From: Rattus norvegicus
Taxonomy: Eukaryota; Chordata; Mammalia; Rodentia; Muridae
Reading direction: 5' to 3'
NCBI RefSeq assembly: GCF_036323735.1
Contig: NC_086034.1
Coordinates: forward strand, 37,952,939-38,016,938
Length of the DNA: 64,000 nucleotides
This document shows positions 22,817 to 33,787 of this stretch, piece by piece (the first letter of the stretch is position 1; every line of letters begins with the position of its first letter). Below the pieces are notes generated by a model. That model worked only from the letters and a program-made list of their open reading frames with translations, made no database searches and had not been told where the DNA came from. Both the position numbers and the translations under genes were made by a program.

Positions 22817-22872
22817 TCTCCCACCAAAAGCCAGGGAAGTTCTTAAATATTCTAGAATGTACAATAAAACTT

Positions 22873-23075
22873 TCTTGGACCAATGAGATGGCTCAGTGGA
22901 TAAAGATACTAGCCTCTAAGTCTGATGACGTAAATTTAATTCCTAGATGGTAGGAGAAGATGTATTTCTTCATGTTATCTGATCTCTACATGCACACCAT
23001 AGTATGAATACATGCATACTTGTAAATATACACACCCCTCACACTAAATAAAATTCAATATTAAAAATATTTTCT
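22873..23075 (+). mobile_element. B2/B3-group SINE
   Basis: Starts 'gaccaatgagatggctcagt', continues 'cctctaagtctgatgacgta' and ends with 'actaaataaaattcaa', an A-rich tail carrying an AATAAA-like signal. The subfamily is not resolved. It lies just downstream of the Gapdh retrocopy. Confidence 0.75.
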
Positions 23076-23124
23076 CTATTTTCCTTCTTAAGAAAGATAT
23101 TGGATATAAATGTCACTTGTTCAG

Positions 23125-23158
23125 AGGCTAAAAACAAAACAAAACAAAACAAAAACCC
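23125..23158. repeat. AAAAC simple repeat
   Basis: Five to six 'aaaac' units. Confidence 0.85.
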
Positions 23159-23159
23159 T

Positions 23160-23960
23160 GCTTAGATAATTCTTGGATTCCCAAGACTCTGAAATACCTT
23201 CTAAAACAACCATTTTTATAGGTCTGTTGTTTTCACACTTGAGTGCAAGGGGAGTATTTTAGAGGGATGTGGTGAAGTTTGCTTATATAATGTCCACATG
23301 CTTGTGTGAAGCTGACTTTAGCTGCCAACGGATGGGGTCTAAGGGAGAGACCAGCTTTTTCCTGTCACCACATTCCAATGTGCAGCTCCAAAGAGCTGAG
23401 AACTCTAAGTTGGAACCTTACCTTCCAAGTTGGTATGAAGGTATGTTTGTCAAGTCATATATTTTGTTCATTGTATCAATGTGATCTTAATAGATTTATA
23501 TTTAGACATGTGATATATGGGTTTTTTTGTTTTCCCATGAACAACACAAATGTTAGCAGTGAGTCTATCAGTCAGATTTTTCAAACTGTGTCCTTTTACT
23601 TTTGGTCTCTGTCTTTCTGCCTATGTTATAAGAGCTCATCTATCCTTATAGCAGGTGATGCATGGACAGCTATTGCTACATGGACTGTATGCTGAGCCTC
23701 AGCAATGCTTTGCTATGCCTTCTGGAGTCTGTGAGCTTTTCTGTAGGTAAAACATTTATGATGATGATACTTACGTTAATTTCTTTTCCCAAGAACTTCA
23801 CCTTCCTCTCAGCCTCTGGTATGCATGTTAGATTTCTTCCACCAAGGTTGGAATAGAATTCTTGACTCCATTGAATGCAGATGGAATTGCCAGTGCTGTA
23901 AACATGAGATGCTATTGGGCATTCATCCCACAAAAAGGCAGTGGGGAGGAAGAATCAGAG
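23160..23960. other. Unique DNA, nothing recognised
   Basis: About 800 bases. The longest open frame (129 codons, plus) shows no recognisable domain. Confidence 0.4.
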
Positions 23961-23963
23961 ACA

Positions 23964-23966
<3 letters not shown>

Positions 23967-24018
<52 letters not shown>
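23967..24018. repeat. GA microsatellite
   Basis: An uninterrupted (GA)n run of about 50 bases. Confidence 0.95.
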
Positions 24019-24021
<3 letters not shown>

Positions 24022-24679
24022 GAGGCTTGCTTAGGTTCCTGATATTTTCTCCAAGTTTTACAAAGATCCCTGGGTTCTAGAATATATCTCGGTTTCTTCC
24101 AAAAACAGTCTGCCATTTTTTTAAAAGCAGGATCAGGTTGGGTTAGTTATCTGTAACCACAGAATCCTTCAATAAACTCCCAACATTCAGGTTTCTCTTT
24201 TGGTCGTTTGCTATAAATTTTGATGTCCTGTTTTTATGAAAGCCTGCCCTTGATCCTACCAGTGTACAGACTTAGGTTTGTTCTGGATGGAGCCCCTTTG
24301 TTTGTTGTTTGATCTTGTCTTTTGTTGCCAGTAACCTTCCTTTCTTGAGTCTCAGGTGTTTTCTGACACTAGCATTTTGGACATTATTTTGTTAGTTGCA
24401 AGAAGCAGGATGAGTCGTCATGTTATTCAACATAATATATTATATTTTCCAGAAAATTGCAGTTTAAAACTATGTGAAAATGTGTTCAGACATGCAGTTC
24501 TTCCCAACAATGTCCAAAGGCACTTGTGGAACATATGAGAAATGCTGATGATACGATTTCTTCGGAGACATGCAGTTTATTCCATATGACCTCGAATACA
24601 AAACACTGTCTACAAAGTAATTATGTGCACAAATGACGGGCTAAACTTGGCAGGGGTGAACGAGGCGAGGCTGTGTCAT

Positions 24680-24765
24680 TCTTTCCATTTTTACAGTTAA
24701 GAAGACCGAAGTCTTTGCAAGTTATGAAAGGGGAATTTGAATTCCACTCTTTCTGATTCCAGAGG
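24680..24765 (-). mobile_element. MIR relic
   Basis: 'ccatttttacagttaagaag', then 'tctttgcaagttatgaaa' and 'tttgaattccactctttctg' follow the reversed order of the ancient mammalian MIR SINE. Strongly decayed. Confidence 0.5.
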
Positions 24766-24949
24766 AATAAGGTAATAGAGAAAAAAAATTGCTTGGGAAT
24801 TGTAGAGAGCAAGTAGTTCTCTCTGAAAGGGAACAGTTAGTTTTAATCAGATTTTGTGTCATGCCAGAAACTAGGAACTAGGAAGTCATCTAGAATTGCT
24901 GCTGTTCCTTAACAATTGCAGCTTAGATACAAGGGAGATATGTCTTGCT

Positions 24950-25180
24950 TTATTTTATTTTGTACATGTAAATAATTATTTATTATTGTATTTTATACAT
25001 GATGTTCACATAGGTGGTGAGCATGTGTGCTGAAGTTCATGTGTGGAGGTTGGAAGATAACTTATAGAGTTGGCTCTCTCCCTCCACCTTTATCTAGGTT
25101 CCGGGGGCCGAGCTCGGAGTGCTAGGCTTATGTTGTAAGCACCTTTACCCATTACCCATTTAGCTATCCCACAAATCCTT
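24950..25180 (-). mobile_element. B2/B3-group SINE
   Basis: The TG-rich part near 25,015-25,050, 'tggaagataacttatagagt', 'ttggctctctccctccacct' and a head ending 'tagctatccca' match, in reverse, the family seen at 22,873. A short CpG-bearing segment near 25,100-25,120 is unusual for such an old copy. Confidence 0.6.
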
Positions 25181-26617
25181 CTTTTCCAAGGGCTTAAGCC
25201 ATCTTTCAAGAGAGACTGTGGATTCATTGATGTAGCCAAGCTAAGGGCAAAATTACCAAATGGGCTTTTAGATTTAGTGTCATTGAGACACTAGGTAAAT
25301 TATTCCCCCACCCACCCTCTTTGTTGATGTTTGTTGACTATTCTTGCTGTTAGTTGGTTCTCCTTCTCATCTTCATCCAGATTCCTCACTCGGTGTCTAT
25401 GAGTTTATTTGGATGAATCTGTCTGCAGTTTTCTTACATCTAAACTCAGGGTATTTATCTGGCTAATCTGATTTTCTGTGCTATTAATATTACTAAGATG
25501 GCTTACAAAAGGCAAGACAGTTACAAAAAATCAATTCCACAACCTCCCAAATATTCCATTTATGTGCTTCTAGAAATAGTCTGTCCACAACCTTAAATTT
25601 AAGCAAACTGGATCTGCTTAAAGATCTATGGGTTTTAAAAAAAGAGACACTTAGAAACATGATACAGAGAATGCCATGACAACAGTTTTATGACTTAAAT
25701 TTGTTTATTCCTAAAATTTCCAAACTAATGGACATATCCCAGGATCATCTCAAATAGGGAAATTTAACTATGGTTGTTGAGCAATTATGTCTTTTTTTTT
25801 TTTATAAAATCACTTTACCGTGTGTTCAACTCAATAACTAGCAACAGTTAAACTCTTACACATTCCATCAAGTGCAGAAGGAAAGTAAAAGAGTAATCAA
25901 AGACCCATGTCCACAGTAGAAAAAAGAAGATGAATCTTTTCATCACTTTGTAGCCTAGGGATGCTTAGAGTACATTGCTTGTCTTTCTCTACTTTGCAGT
26001 TATTTATTGGCCAGAGGGGAGGGTGGACAAAACTTCTTTTGAAGTTAAACATCTTGCTTGGATGAGCAGATATGTTGCATGAAATCAAAGTAATAAAAAG
26101 ACAAAATGCTTTATTAAATCTTCTTTATCACTATATTGTGCTCCAGTAGAATGACCTAATTAAAGACACAGTTGAGTCTCTTTTCATTTAAGAGGAGTTC
26201 ACAGGCTTTCATTATTAAAGGGTTTGCACAAACATGAACATACTGTTGTACTGCTTCCAAATTTTTCTACACTGTCTTCTTCCTGTTTTGCTGTAATTGT
26301 TAAGGCTGTCTTGGCTGCAACTTCATGACTCAAGACTAATTGGCCCCTTTTCATCTTCAAAGTACCTGTAAGGCACTTTATGATTAATATTCATAATTCT
26401 ACTTGGAGGCAGACACTGGAAATGCTACAACCCTTCCAAAGAGGTGGAAACAAAAGAAAAGTGTTTCTGGTTGTGTCTGTTTGGGTGCTGATGGTTATCA
26501 TTTTTCTTCTGAGCTCCTATGCTGTCCTTTTCCTTCAACACCCTCTTAGATGCTTCCAACTTGCTCCTTCTAGTAAGAGAATAAGACTAGTTACTGACCA
26601 CCTGTCAGCTGGATTCT
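25181..26617. other. 1.4 kb of unique AT-rich DNA
   Basis: No gene or clear repeat is seen. It is low in CpG and contains short A and T runs only. Confidence 0.4.
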
Positions 26618-26625
26618 TTCTAGGT

Positions 26626-26653
26626 CAGCAGTTTTAACCTGTGGGTCATGAAC

Positions 26654-26702
<49 letters not shown>

Positions 26703-26889
26703 ATGTTAAACAATGCTTTCATAGGGGTCACCAAAACCCATTTGGAAAAAGGTATTTGCATTTGGATTCGTAACAGTAGCAAAGTTACAGTTATGAAGAA
26801 GCAATGGAATTGATTTTATGGTTGGGGGTCGCCACCACATGAGGAATTGTATTAAAGGGTTTGTACATTAGGGAGGTTGAGAACCACTG
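26626..26889 (+). mobile_element. Non-autonomous hAT DNA transposon (URR1-like) with 8-bp TSD
   Basis: The ends are inverted: the left reads 'cagcagttttaacctgtggg' and the right closes in 'aggttgagaaccactg', whose reverse complement begins cagtggttctcaacct. The element is flanked by identical 8-mers, TTCTAGGT, at 26,618-26,625 and 26,890-26,897. Length-8 duplications are the signature of hAT transposases. An expanded GT microsatellite lies inside. It has no reading frame, so it must have been moved in trans. The body matches my memory of the rodent URR1 (hAT-Charlie) family. Confidence 0.85.
26655..26701. repeat. GT microsatellite inside the hAT element
   Basis: (GT)n of about 46 bases that interrupts the transposon shortly after its left end. 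Confidence 0.95.
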
Positions 26890-27009
26890 TTCTAGGTCCT
26901 CTTAATTCACTAGCATCATTAGTTACTGAAATTATGTTTTCATTTAATCCCCAAATATTATCATTCTTTGTATCTTTTATTGAAGAGCTTTTGTTCTTAC
27001 ATGTTATTT

Positions 27010-27470
27010 CCTTTGCCTCCCTCTATTCCACTCAGTGCCTCCCCACCTGCTCTGTCATCCAGATCTCCCTTTTTTCTGTTTCTCATTAGAATACAAACAG
27101 GCTTCTAAGAGATAATGATGAATATAATAGGATAAAACAAAAACACTGGAATAGGACAAAACAAACAAAGAGCAGGAAAATTGCCTAAGAAAAGGCACAA
27201 GAATCAGACATAGACTCAGATACCCACTCATTTGCACATTCAGGAACCCCATAAAAACACACAATCAGAAGCCATTCTCTAGGGGGGAAAAGGAAAGAAA
27301 AGAAAAGAAATTGAAAGATAAAATTTAAAAAAAATGAAAAGAAAGAGAGGAAAAAGCCCTGGCACATTATAGACAAGGAACCTTCAAAGGTTTTCTGTTG
27401 GACGTCTACTGCTGCGCATGGCATCTACCTCTAAGAGTAGTTTGTTTCCTCAGTGAGACTTCAGTTTGGA
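27010..27470. mobile_element. Probable L1-type A-rich relic
   Basis: Phrases such as 'ggaataggacaaaacaaaca', 'ccataaaaacacacaatcag' and 'agtagtttgtttcctcagtg' resemble a common rodent L1 untranslated segment. I cannot fix its boundaries, its strand or the family. Confidence 0.35.
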
Positions 27471-28097
27471 CTATGCTGGGGTCAAAACTAGCAGCTCAGA
27501 TTGTAGACTCTTTGGACATTACTGCATCGCAAAGTTGGCTCTGCAGAGTTTGTGTTACCTGACTGCTGAGAGCATTTGAGTTGATGGAACTAAACAGAGA
27601 AGGGAAGAATTAGCTGATTTCTCCAAAACCAAGGAAAATTTGGTAAATTGGCAAAAATTGGTAAATTGTTGAATTCAACATCATCATGTCCCAGATGACC
27701 CGTTTCTCTGTCAAATTCTTATTCTTTCATTGCATTTTTTATCCTCAAAGGCAAGTAATGTAATACAGAAACCCATGCTGATTATAAAGGATTATTCCAG
27801 TTGGAAGTTTAAAAAAGAATCATGCTGGCATCTCGGGCAACTCAAGCTAATAGAGATTTTTTGGGGAGGAATGCATGACCATTTTCCCCCTCATTTTTTT
27901 TTGCATGAGTAAAGACTTTCAAATTATCTCACAGTTGTGATGATTGGCTTGGGCACTGTGTATAATAAAATAGAACTTATCCCCCAAGCTTGCTTCTCCT
28001 CAGCTTAGAATTTGACAGAATCTAAACTAAAACCAAACCAACAAACCAAACAAAAAAACCAAGCCAAAAAAACTGGAAGGCTCTAAAAAGTACAAAG

Positions 28098-28230
28098 TAA
28101 AATGGTTGGTATCAAGGAAGAATGTACATTTTTGTACTCTTAGACCTTTGGAAGTTGAGACAAGAGAGTCATGAGCTGAAGGGCCTGGTCTAGATTAGCT
28201 AGGAAGTTCTTGTTTTAAAAAAACAAAACA
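28098..28230 (+). mobile_element. Possible decayed B1
   Basis: 'gacctttggaagttgagaca' and 'agctgaagggcctggtctag' keep B1 spacing, and an A-run follows at about 28,214. Low identity. Confidence 0.35.
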
Positions 28231-29204
28231 CAACAAAAGAGAAAGGATGTTCATGAAATTCTGTGGTTCATGTAGGTTGCTCAAGGGCACCCAAGATGCC
28301 CAACAGAAAGAAAGCAGACAACAGAAATCCTCTCATGGTTTGATTGACATTCTGAATGTACGTGGACCAGAATGTCTTTGCATATTTGTGATGTAGCTGG
28401 AGCAGGAGTTGGTAGCCATGGTGAGTAACATCAGGTGGATGGTAGTTAGGGAGCAGCTGCTGTGAGGGAGAGATGAGAACTACTCTACCCCTTTTCTACT
28501 TTCGAATGGGACTTGAGAGGTGAAAGTGCAGAGCCACAGCCCCCCTAACTGCACTCTCCTCTGTTTAGTACTTTGACCCAGGCCATCTCAGTGCTCAAAG
28601 ACTCAGACAGGGTAACAGTGAGGTGCTTCCTTGGCTATGCACATTTTAGTTTTTTCGGCATTTCATTTTTTAAAAACCTTTATAGGTTTTTGGCTTTATT
28701 TTAACAATAATTTGTGATCAAGGTTAAATTAAAGTTTATTTTATTTTTAGTGACATTTTCACAACTAATTTGAACTTAGGTCTCTCCTTGTAGAAATATT
28801 TATCAAGAAATAGCATCAAATTGAATGGTATAAATGCCATGCCATTCAACTATGTAAATAGTAGCCAAGATGTTTAATTGAAAACAAAACACTGGTAAAA
28901 TGTAAACATCATTTCTGTTCTAGTTGCTCTGAGTGCAGGCTTCAACGGCACAAATGAACTCAGTAACTGATGGTGGGAGGAAGAGTTTCTAACAGGGACC
29001 AATAACTCTACTGGGTTTGCAAACCCTTTGAGTAATTACTGAACTCTTTAGTGCAGCTATCAAAACACATGGCATTTGTTGTCTTAAAGACTGGCTGTCT
29101 GAGACTCCCTTCACTAACACTTTAATATGCAACTCAGTACATATCAGGGATTTGGTTCCTTCTCTCATTAAAAATTTCTTTGGAAATTAGTGTGCTGACC
29201 AGAT
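28231..29204. other. Unique DNA, nothing recognised
   Basis: About 970 bases without a recognisable gene, RNA or repeat. Confidence 0.4.
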
Positions 29205-29207
29205 TTT

Positions 29208-29264
<57 letters not shown>

Positions 29265-29333
29265 TCCCTTCCTCCCTCCCTCTCTCTCCCTTTCCTTCCT
29301 TCCTTCTTTCCTTCCTTTCTTTTTCTTTTTTTG
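29205..29333. repeat. CT microsatellite and pyrimidine tract
   Basis: (CT)n at about 29,209-29,261 followed by ccttcct-type pyrimidine sequence to 29,333. Confidence 0.95.
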
Positions 29334-29434
29334 CCAGCTTGATGCAAATATATTTATCTGGGAATTGGAAATGTCAACTGAGAAAACGTTTCCATAACAT
29401 TTGCCTGTAGGCAAGCTTGTGGGGAATTTTCTTT

Positions 29435-30064
29435 TTCTTTATTTTTTCTATTTTTCTTTATTCTTTTCTTATACAATGCATCCTGACTGACCACATTTCC
29501 TCTTATTCTGCCTTTCTATTCACCCCTCCCTTTTCCCTGAGTATTCCCCTCCCCCAGAAAAGGAGTAGGACTTCCAGAGGTATAAACCAAACACAGCACA
29601 AGAAGATACCCTCACATCAATGCTGGGTGAGGCAACCCAACAGAAGGAAAAGAGTCCCAAGAGCAGGCAAAAGAGTCAGAGGAACTCCTACTCCCAATTT
29701 ACGATCCCCAAACACCAAGTCAACAATCAGAACACATATGAAGAAGACCTATCATAGATCCATGCGTGCTCTGCTGTTGACACATCAGTTTCTGTGAGCC
29801 CCATGAGTCCTGCTTAGTTGATTCTGCAGGCTCTTCTGGTGTCCTTGACCCCTCTGGCTCCCATAATTCTTCCTCCTCTTCCTCAGGTTCCCCAAGCTCC
29901 CAGGGGAGGGATCAGATAGAGATTTACAACATGGGCTCTTTCTCCTAATGTTTGGCAGTGGGTCTCTGCATCCTTTCCCATCGGCTGCCAGTTGAAGCCT
30001 CTCTGGCGATGACTGGGCTAGGCACTGATCTATGAGTTTAGCAGAGCATCATTAGGAATTATTT

Positions 30065-30122
<58 letters not shown>

Positions 30123-30525
30123 CATGTTTGCTTCTGCCTTAGGTCTCTGAGCCAATTCAACTTCCAGGTCATCCAGTGGTTGGGCATTCCCACAAGTTCT
30201 GTGCCACCATTGCCCCAGTAAATCCTGCAGGCAGTATAAATTGTAGCTCGAAGGTTCTTTTGGTTGGGTTGGTGTTCCTCCCACTACTGGAAGGCTTGCT
30301 TGGTTATAGAAGATGAATGGTTCAGGCTCCACATATTCCATTACTAGTAGCTCTTGCTAGGGTCACACTTGAAGATTCCAGGGAGTTTCCACTGCACTAG
30401 GTTTCCACATTGACCCCAAATGCCCTCTAATTCCAGTCACCTCTCTCTAGCCTTCTCCTGCACCAGATCCCTCCTATTCCCATCACATGCACCTCCCGTC
30501 CACGAGGAAAATCTATTCTATTTCT
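29435..30525 (-). mobile_element. L1 3' UTR relic, interrupted by CA repeat
   Basis: About 1 kb of reversed L1 3' UTR in the same order as 880-1750: 'ccagaaaaggagtaggactt', 'ctcacatcaatgctgggtga', 'tggcagtgggtctctgcatc', 'ggttgggttggtgttcctcc', 'gaagattccagggagtttcc'. A CA microsatellite (30,068-30,118) splits it. No ORF2 sequence remains, so the copy was 5'-truncated inside the 3' UTR. Confidence 0.8.
30068..30118. repeat. CA microsatellite
   Basis: A perfect (CA)n run of about 50 bases inside the L1 relic. Confidence 0.95.
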
Positions 30526-30545
30526 TGGGGCATTTTTTGGATTGA

Positions 30546-30769
30546 TGATTGATATGAAAGGATCCAGCCCACCATGGGCAGTCCCATGACCTGTTCTTCC
30601 CTACTCCTGGCCAGTAGTCCTGGGTGGTATAAGAATTAAAACTGAGAAAATCATGAGGAACAGTCAGCAATAGACTACAAAATTGTAAAATGAAATAAGC
30701 TCTGTTCTTCCCAAGATGAAATGCTTTTGGTCATGGCATTTTATCACAATAGGAATCTTAACTAAGACA
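30546..30769 (+). mobile_element. ERVL-MaLR LTR (MT-like)
   Basis: 'cagcccaccatgggcagtcc', 'ggtataagaattaaaactga' (a TATA-like box), then the typical end 'cttttggtcatggcatttta' through 'actaagaca'. The start is placed at the first plausible TG and is approximate. Confidence 0.65.
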
Positions 30770-31091
30770 GATAGCTTTCTAGATTGCTTAATTTTCTGAG
30801 GCTATCTGAGATTACACTTAGTTTCCCAAAGCATCAAATTATGCTTATCTATTTAAGTACAGTTGACCTTCTATATATGTGGGTTCTGCATGCACATGCT
30901 CAACCAATTGTGAACTCTTTTGTGGATAACAAGGCAAAATTGATTTGCACTGAATATTATTAACATTTATTTCTTGTCATTATTCCTTAAGCAACATAGA
31001 ATAATGGCTATTTACACAGCATTTGCTATACATAATGTAGAGATGACTTGAGGTATATGGGAATATAAATGCTGGTTTTATGGAAGTATTA

Positions 31092-32609
31092 TCGACAAAT
31101 GGGATCTCATAAAACTGCAAAGCTTCTGTAAGGCAAAGGACACTGTGGTTAGGACAAAACGGCAACCAACAGATTAGGAAAAGATCTTTACCAATCCTAC
31201 AACAGATAGAGGCCTTATATCCAAAATATACAAAGAACTCAAGAAGAGACAAATAACCCTATTAAAAAATGGGGTTCAGAGCTAAACAAAGAATTCACAG
31301 CTGAGGAATGCCAAATGGCTGAGAAACACCTAAAGAAATGTTCAACATCTTTAGTCATAAGGGAAATGCAAATCAAATCAACCCTGAGATTTCACCTTAC
31401 ACCAGTGAGAATGGCTAAGATCAAAAACTCAGGTGACAGCAGATGCTGGCGAGGATGTGGAGAAAGAGGAACAGTCCTCCATTGTTGGTGGGATTGCAGA
31501 CTGGTACAACCATTCTGGAAATCAGTCTGGAGGTTCCTCAGAAAATTGGACATTGAACTGCCTGAGGATCCAGCTATACCTCTCTTGGGCATATACCCAA
31601 AAGATGCCCCAACATATAAAAAAGACACGTGCTCCACTATGTTCATCGCAGCCTTATTTATAATAGCCAGAGCTGGAAATAACCCAGATGCCCTTCAACA
31701 GAGGAATGGATACAGAAAATGTGGTACATCTACACAATGGAATATTACTCAGCTATCCAAAACAACGAGTTTATGAAATTCATAGGCAAATGGTTGGAAC
31801 TGGAAAATATCATCCTGAGTGAGGTAACACAATCACAGAGAAACACACATGGTATGCACTCATTGATAAGTGGCTATTAGCCCAAATGCTTGAATTACCC
31901 TAGATGCCTAGAACACATGAAACTCAAGACGGATGATCAAAATGTGAATGCTTCACTCCTTCTTTAAAAGGGGAACAAGAATACCCTTGGCAGGGAATAG
32001 AGAGGCAAAGATTAAAACAGAGACAGAAGGAACACCCATTCAGAGCCTGCCCCACATGTGGCCCATACATATACAGCCACCCAATTAGACAAGATGGATG
32101 AAGCAAAGAAGTGCAGGCAGACAGGAGCCGGATGTAGATCTCTCCTGAGAGACACAGCAAGAATATAACAAATACAGAGGCGAATGCCAGCAGCAAACCA
32201 CTGAACTGAGAATAGGACCCCCGTTGAAGGAATCAGAGAAAGAACTGGAAGAGCTTGAAGGGGCTCGAGACCCCATATGTACAACAATGCCAAGCAACCA
32301 GAGCTTCCAGGGACTAAGCCACTACCTAAAGACTATACATGGACTGACCCTGGACTCTGACCTCATAGGTAGCAATGAATATTCTAGTAAGATCACCAGT
32401 GTAAGGGGAAGCCCTGGGTCCTGCTAAGACTGAACGTGATTGTTGGGGGGAGGGCGGCAATGGAGGGAGGATGGGGAGGGGAACACCCATAAAGAAAGGG
32501 AGGGGGAAGGATTAGGGGGATGTTTGCCCGGAAACCGGGAAAGGGAATAACACTCGAAATGTAAATAAGAAATACTCAAGTTAAAAAAATAAAATAAAAA
32601 AAACTAATT
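31092..32609 (+). mobile_element. 5'-truncated young L1, inverted relative to the full-length L1
   Basis: A sense L1 3' part: ORF2 C-terminus from 'FCKAKDTVV' onward, then a 3' UTR with a G-rich tract near 32,436-32,530 and an A-rich tail. ORF2 is broken by an in-frame stop where Trp of TDWEKIF should be (near 31,165), a deletion near 31,240 and a one-base loss near 31,670. An open frame at 31,315-31,776 carries the Cys-rich C-terminal motif CWRGCGERG before that shift. The body is very similar to the full-length L1 starting at 32,956, which runs the opposite way, so the two tails face each other. No TSD could be matched. Confidence 0.93.
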
Positions 32610-32644
32610 AGAAAAAAATCCTTTTAACAAGTTACTTCATAATT

Positions 32645-32760
32645 TTGCCACTTAGCTTTCTTATCAGTATGTTCATATACTATTTAATTCATTGAACTAT
32701 TGTGAGAATAAATAAGGTACTGTACTTAAAGTGATTGCAACAGTGCCTGACCTTGTTAAT
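32645..32760 (+). mobile_element. Possible MIR relic
   Basis: 'ttttgccacttagctttctt' and 'gcaacagtgcctgaccttgt' keep the order of the ancient MIR/L2-type 3' part. Low identity. Confidence 0.35.
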
Positions 32761-32946
32761 AGGATATTATTATTAACTTATCAACAAATTATTATTTATT
32801 TAGTAACAAATACTTATTAAAACTTTAGTATTTAACATCTACTAATATACATCATTTTCAATATTACTGTAATTATTTGTTAAGGGAAGCAATTAATTAA
32901 AGATGTAAATCTGATTGTAAGGTCTTACTATTCTATTGCCTGCGGC

Positions 32947-32959
32947 GAAATCGTGTTTT
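32947..32959 (+). repeat. Left TSD of the full-length L1
   Basis: GAAATCGTGTTTT, identical to 39,469-39,481. Its last four T overlap the T-run that is the complement of the L1 A-tail. This places the transduced segment inside the same insertion as the L1. Confidence 0.9.
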
Positions 32960-32983
32960 TTTTTTTTTTTTTTTTTTTTTTTT
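32956..32983 (-). repeat. Terminal A28 tail of the L1 (T28 on the plus strand)
   Basis: Twenty-eight uninterrupted T on the plus strand directly next to the left TSD. Uninterrupted tails of this length shorten and mutate quickly, which supports youth. Confidence 0.9.
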
Positions 32984-33067
32984 GTTAGCAGATTAATCTT
33001 TAATATTTTCAACATGATACCATCCACTTGTCCAAGGTAAATTTAATTTGCTGCCTCTATTCCTTTC
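32984..33067 (-). other. 84-bp 3' transduced segment
   Basis: A non-L1 sequence lies between the L1's own A11 and the terminal A28, inside the TSDs. On the sense strand it carries ATTAAA (complement at 32,999-33,004), about 15 nt before the A28, which is the normal distance for a polyadenylation signal. It therefore came with the L1 from the parent locus. It contains no gene and its genomic origin is unknown from this window. Confidence 0.85.
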
Positions 33068-33078
33068 TTTTTTTTTTT

Positions 33079-33787
33079 ATTAACTTGAGTATTTCTTATA
33101 TACATTTCGAGTGTTATTCCCTTTCCCGGTTTCCGGGCAAACATCCCCCTCCCCCCTCCCCTTCCTTATGGGTGTTCCCCTCCCAACCCTCCCACCATTG
33201 CCGCCCTCCCCCCATAGACTAGTTCACTGGGGGTTCAGTCTTAGCAGGACCCAGGGCTTCCCCTTCCACTGGTGCTCTTACTAGTATATTCATTGCTACC
33301 TATGGGGTCAGAGTCCAGGGTCAGTCCATGTATAGTCTTTAGGTAGTGGCTTAGTCCCTGGAGGCTCTGGTTGCTTGGCATTGTTGTACTTTTGGGGTCT
33401 CGAGCCCCTTCAAGCTCTTCCAGTTCTTTCTCTGATTCCTTCAATAGGGGACCTATTCTCAGTTCAGTGGTTTGCTGCTGGCATTCGCCTCTGTATTTGC
33501 TGTATTCTGGCTGTGTCTCTCAGGAGCGATCTACATCCGGCTCCTGTCGGTCTGCACTTCTTTGCTTCATCCATCTAGTCCAATTGGGTGGCTGTATATG
33601 TATGGGCCAAATGTGGGACAGGCTCTGAATGGGTGTTCCTTCAGTCTCTGTTTTAATCTTTGCCTCTCCCTTCCCTGCCAAGGGTATTCTTTTTCCTCAT
33701 TTAAAGAAGGAGTGAAGCATTCACATTTTGATCATCCGTCTTGAGTTTCGTTTGTTCTACGGATCTAGGGTAATTCAAGCATTTGGG
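33079..33787 (-). other. L1 3' UTR with G-rich tract
   Basis: About 709 nt between the ORF2 stop and the A11. On the sense strand a G-rich polypurine stretch (complement at about 33,140-33,215) has several runs of three or more G, the L1 3' UTR motif able to form G-quadruplexes. An AATAAA overlaps the start of the A11, too close to the tail to be an efficient signal, which fits the read-through seen downstream. Confidence 0.85.

Noticed and set aside
29180..29410. Serine/leucine-rich peptide with perfect repeats
   Set aside because: Translation of a CT microsatellite.
32984..33067. Separate tiny processed pseudogene next to the L1
   Set aside because: The L1 TSD lies outside this segment and its A28, so it belongs to the same insertion as the L1; a separate event would need its own TSD.
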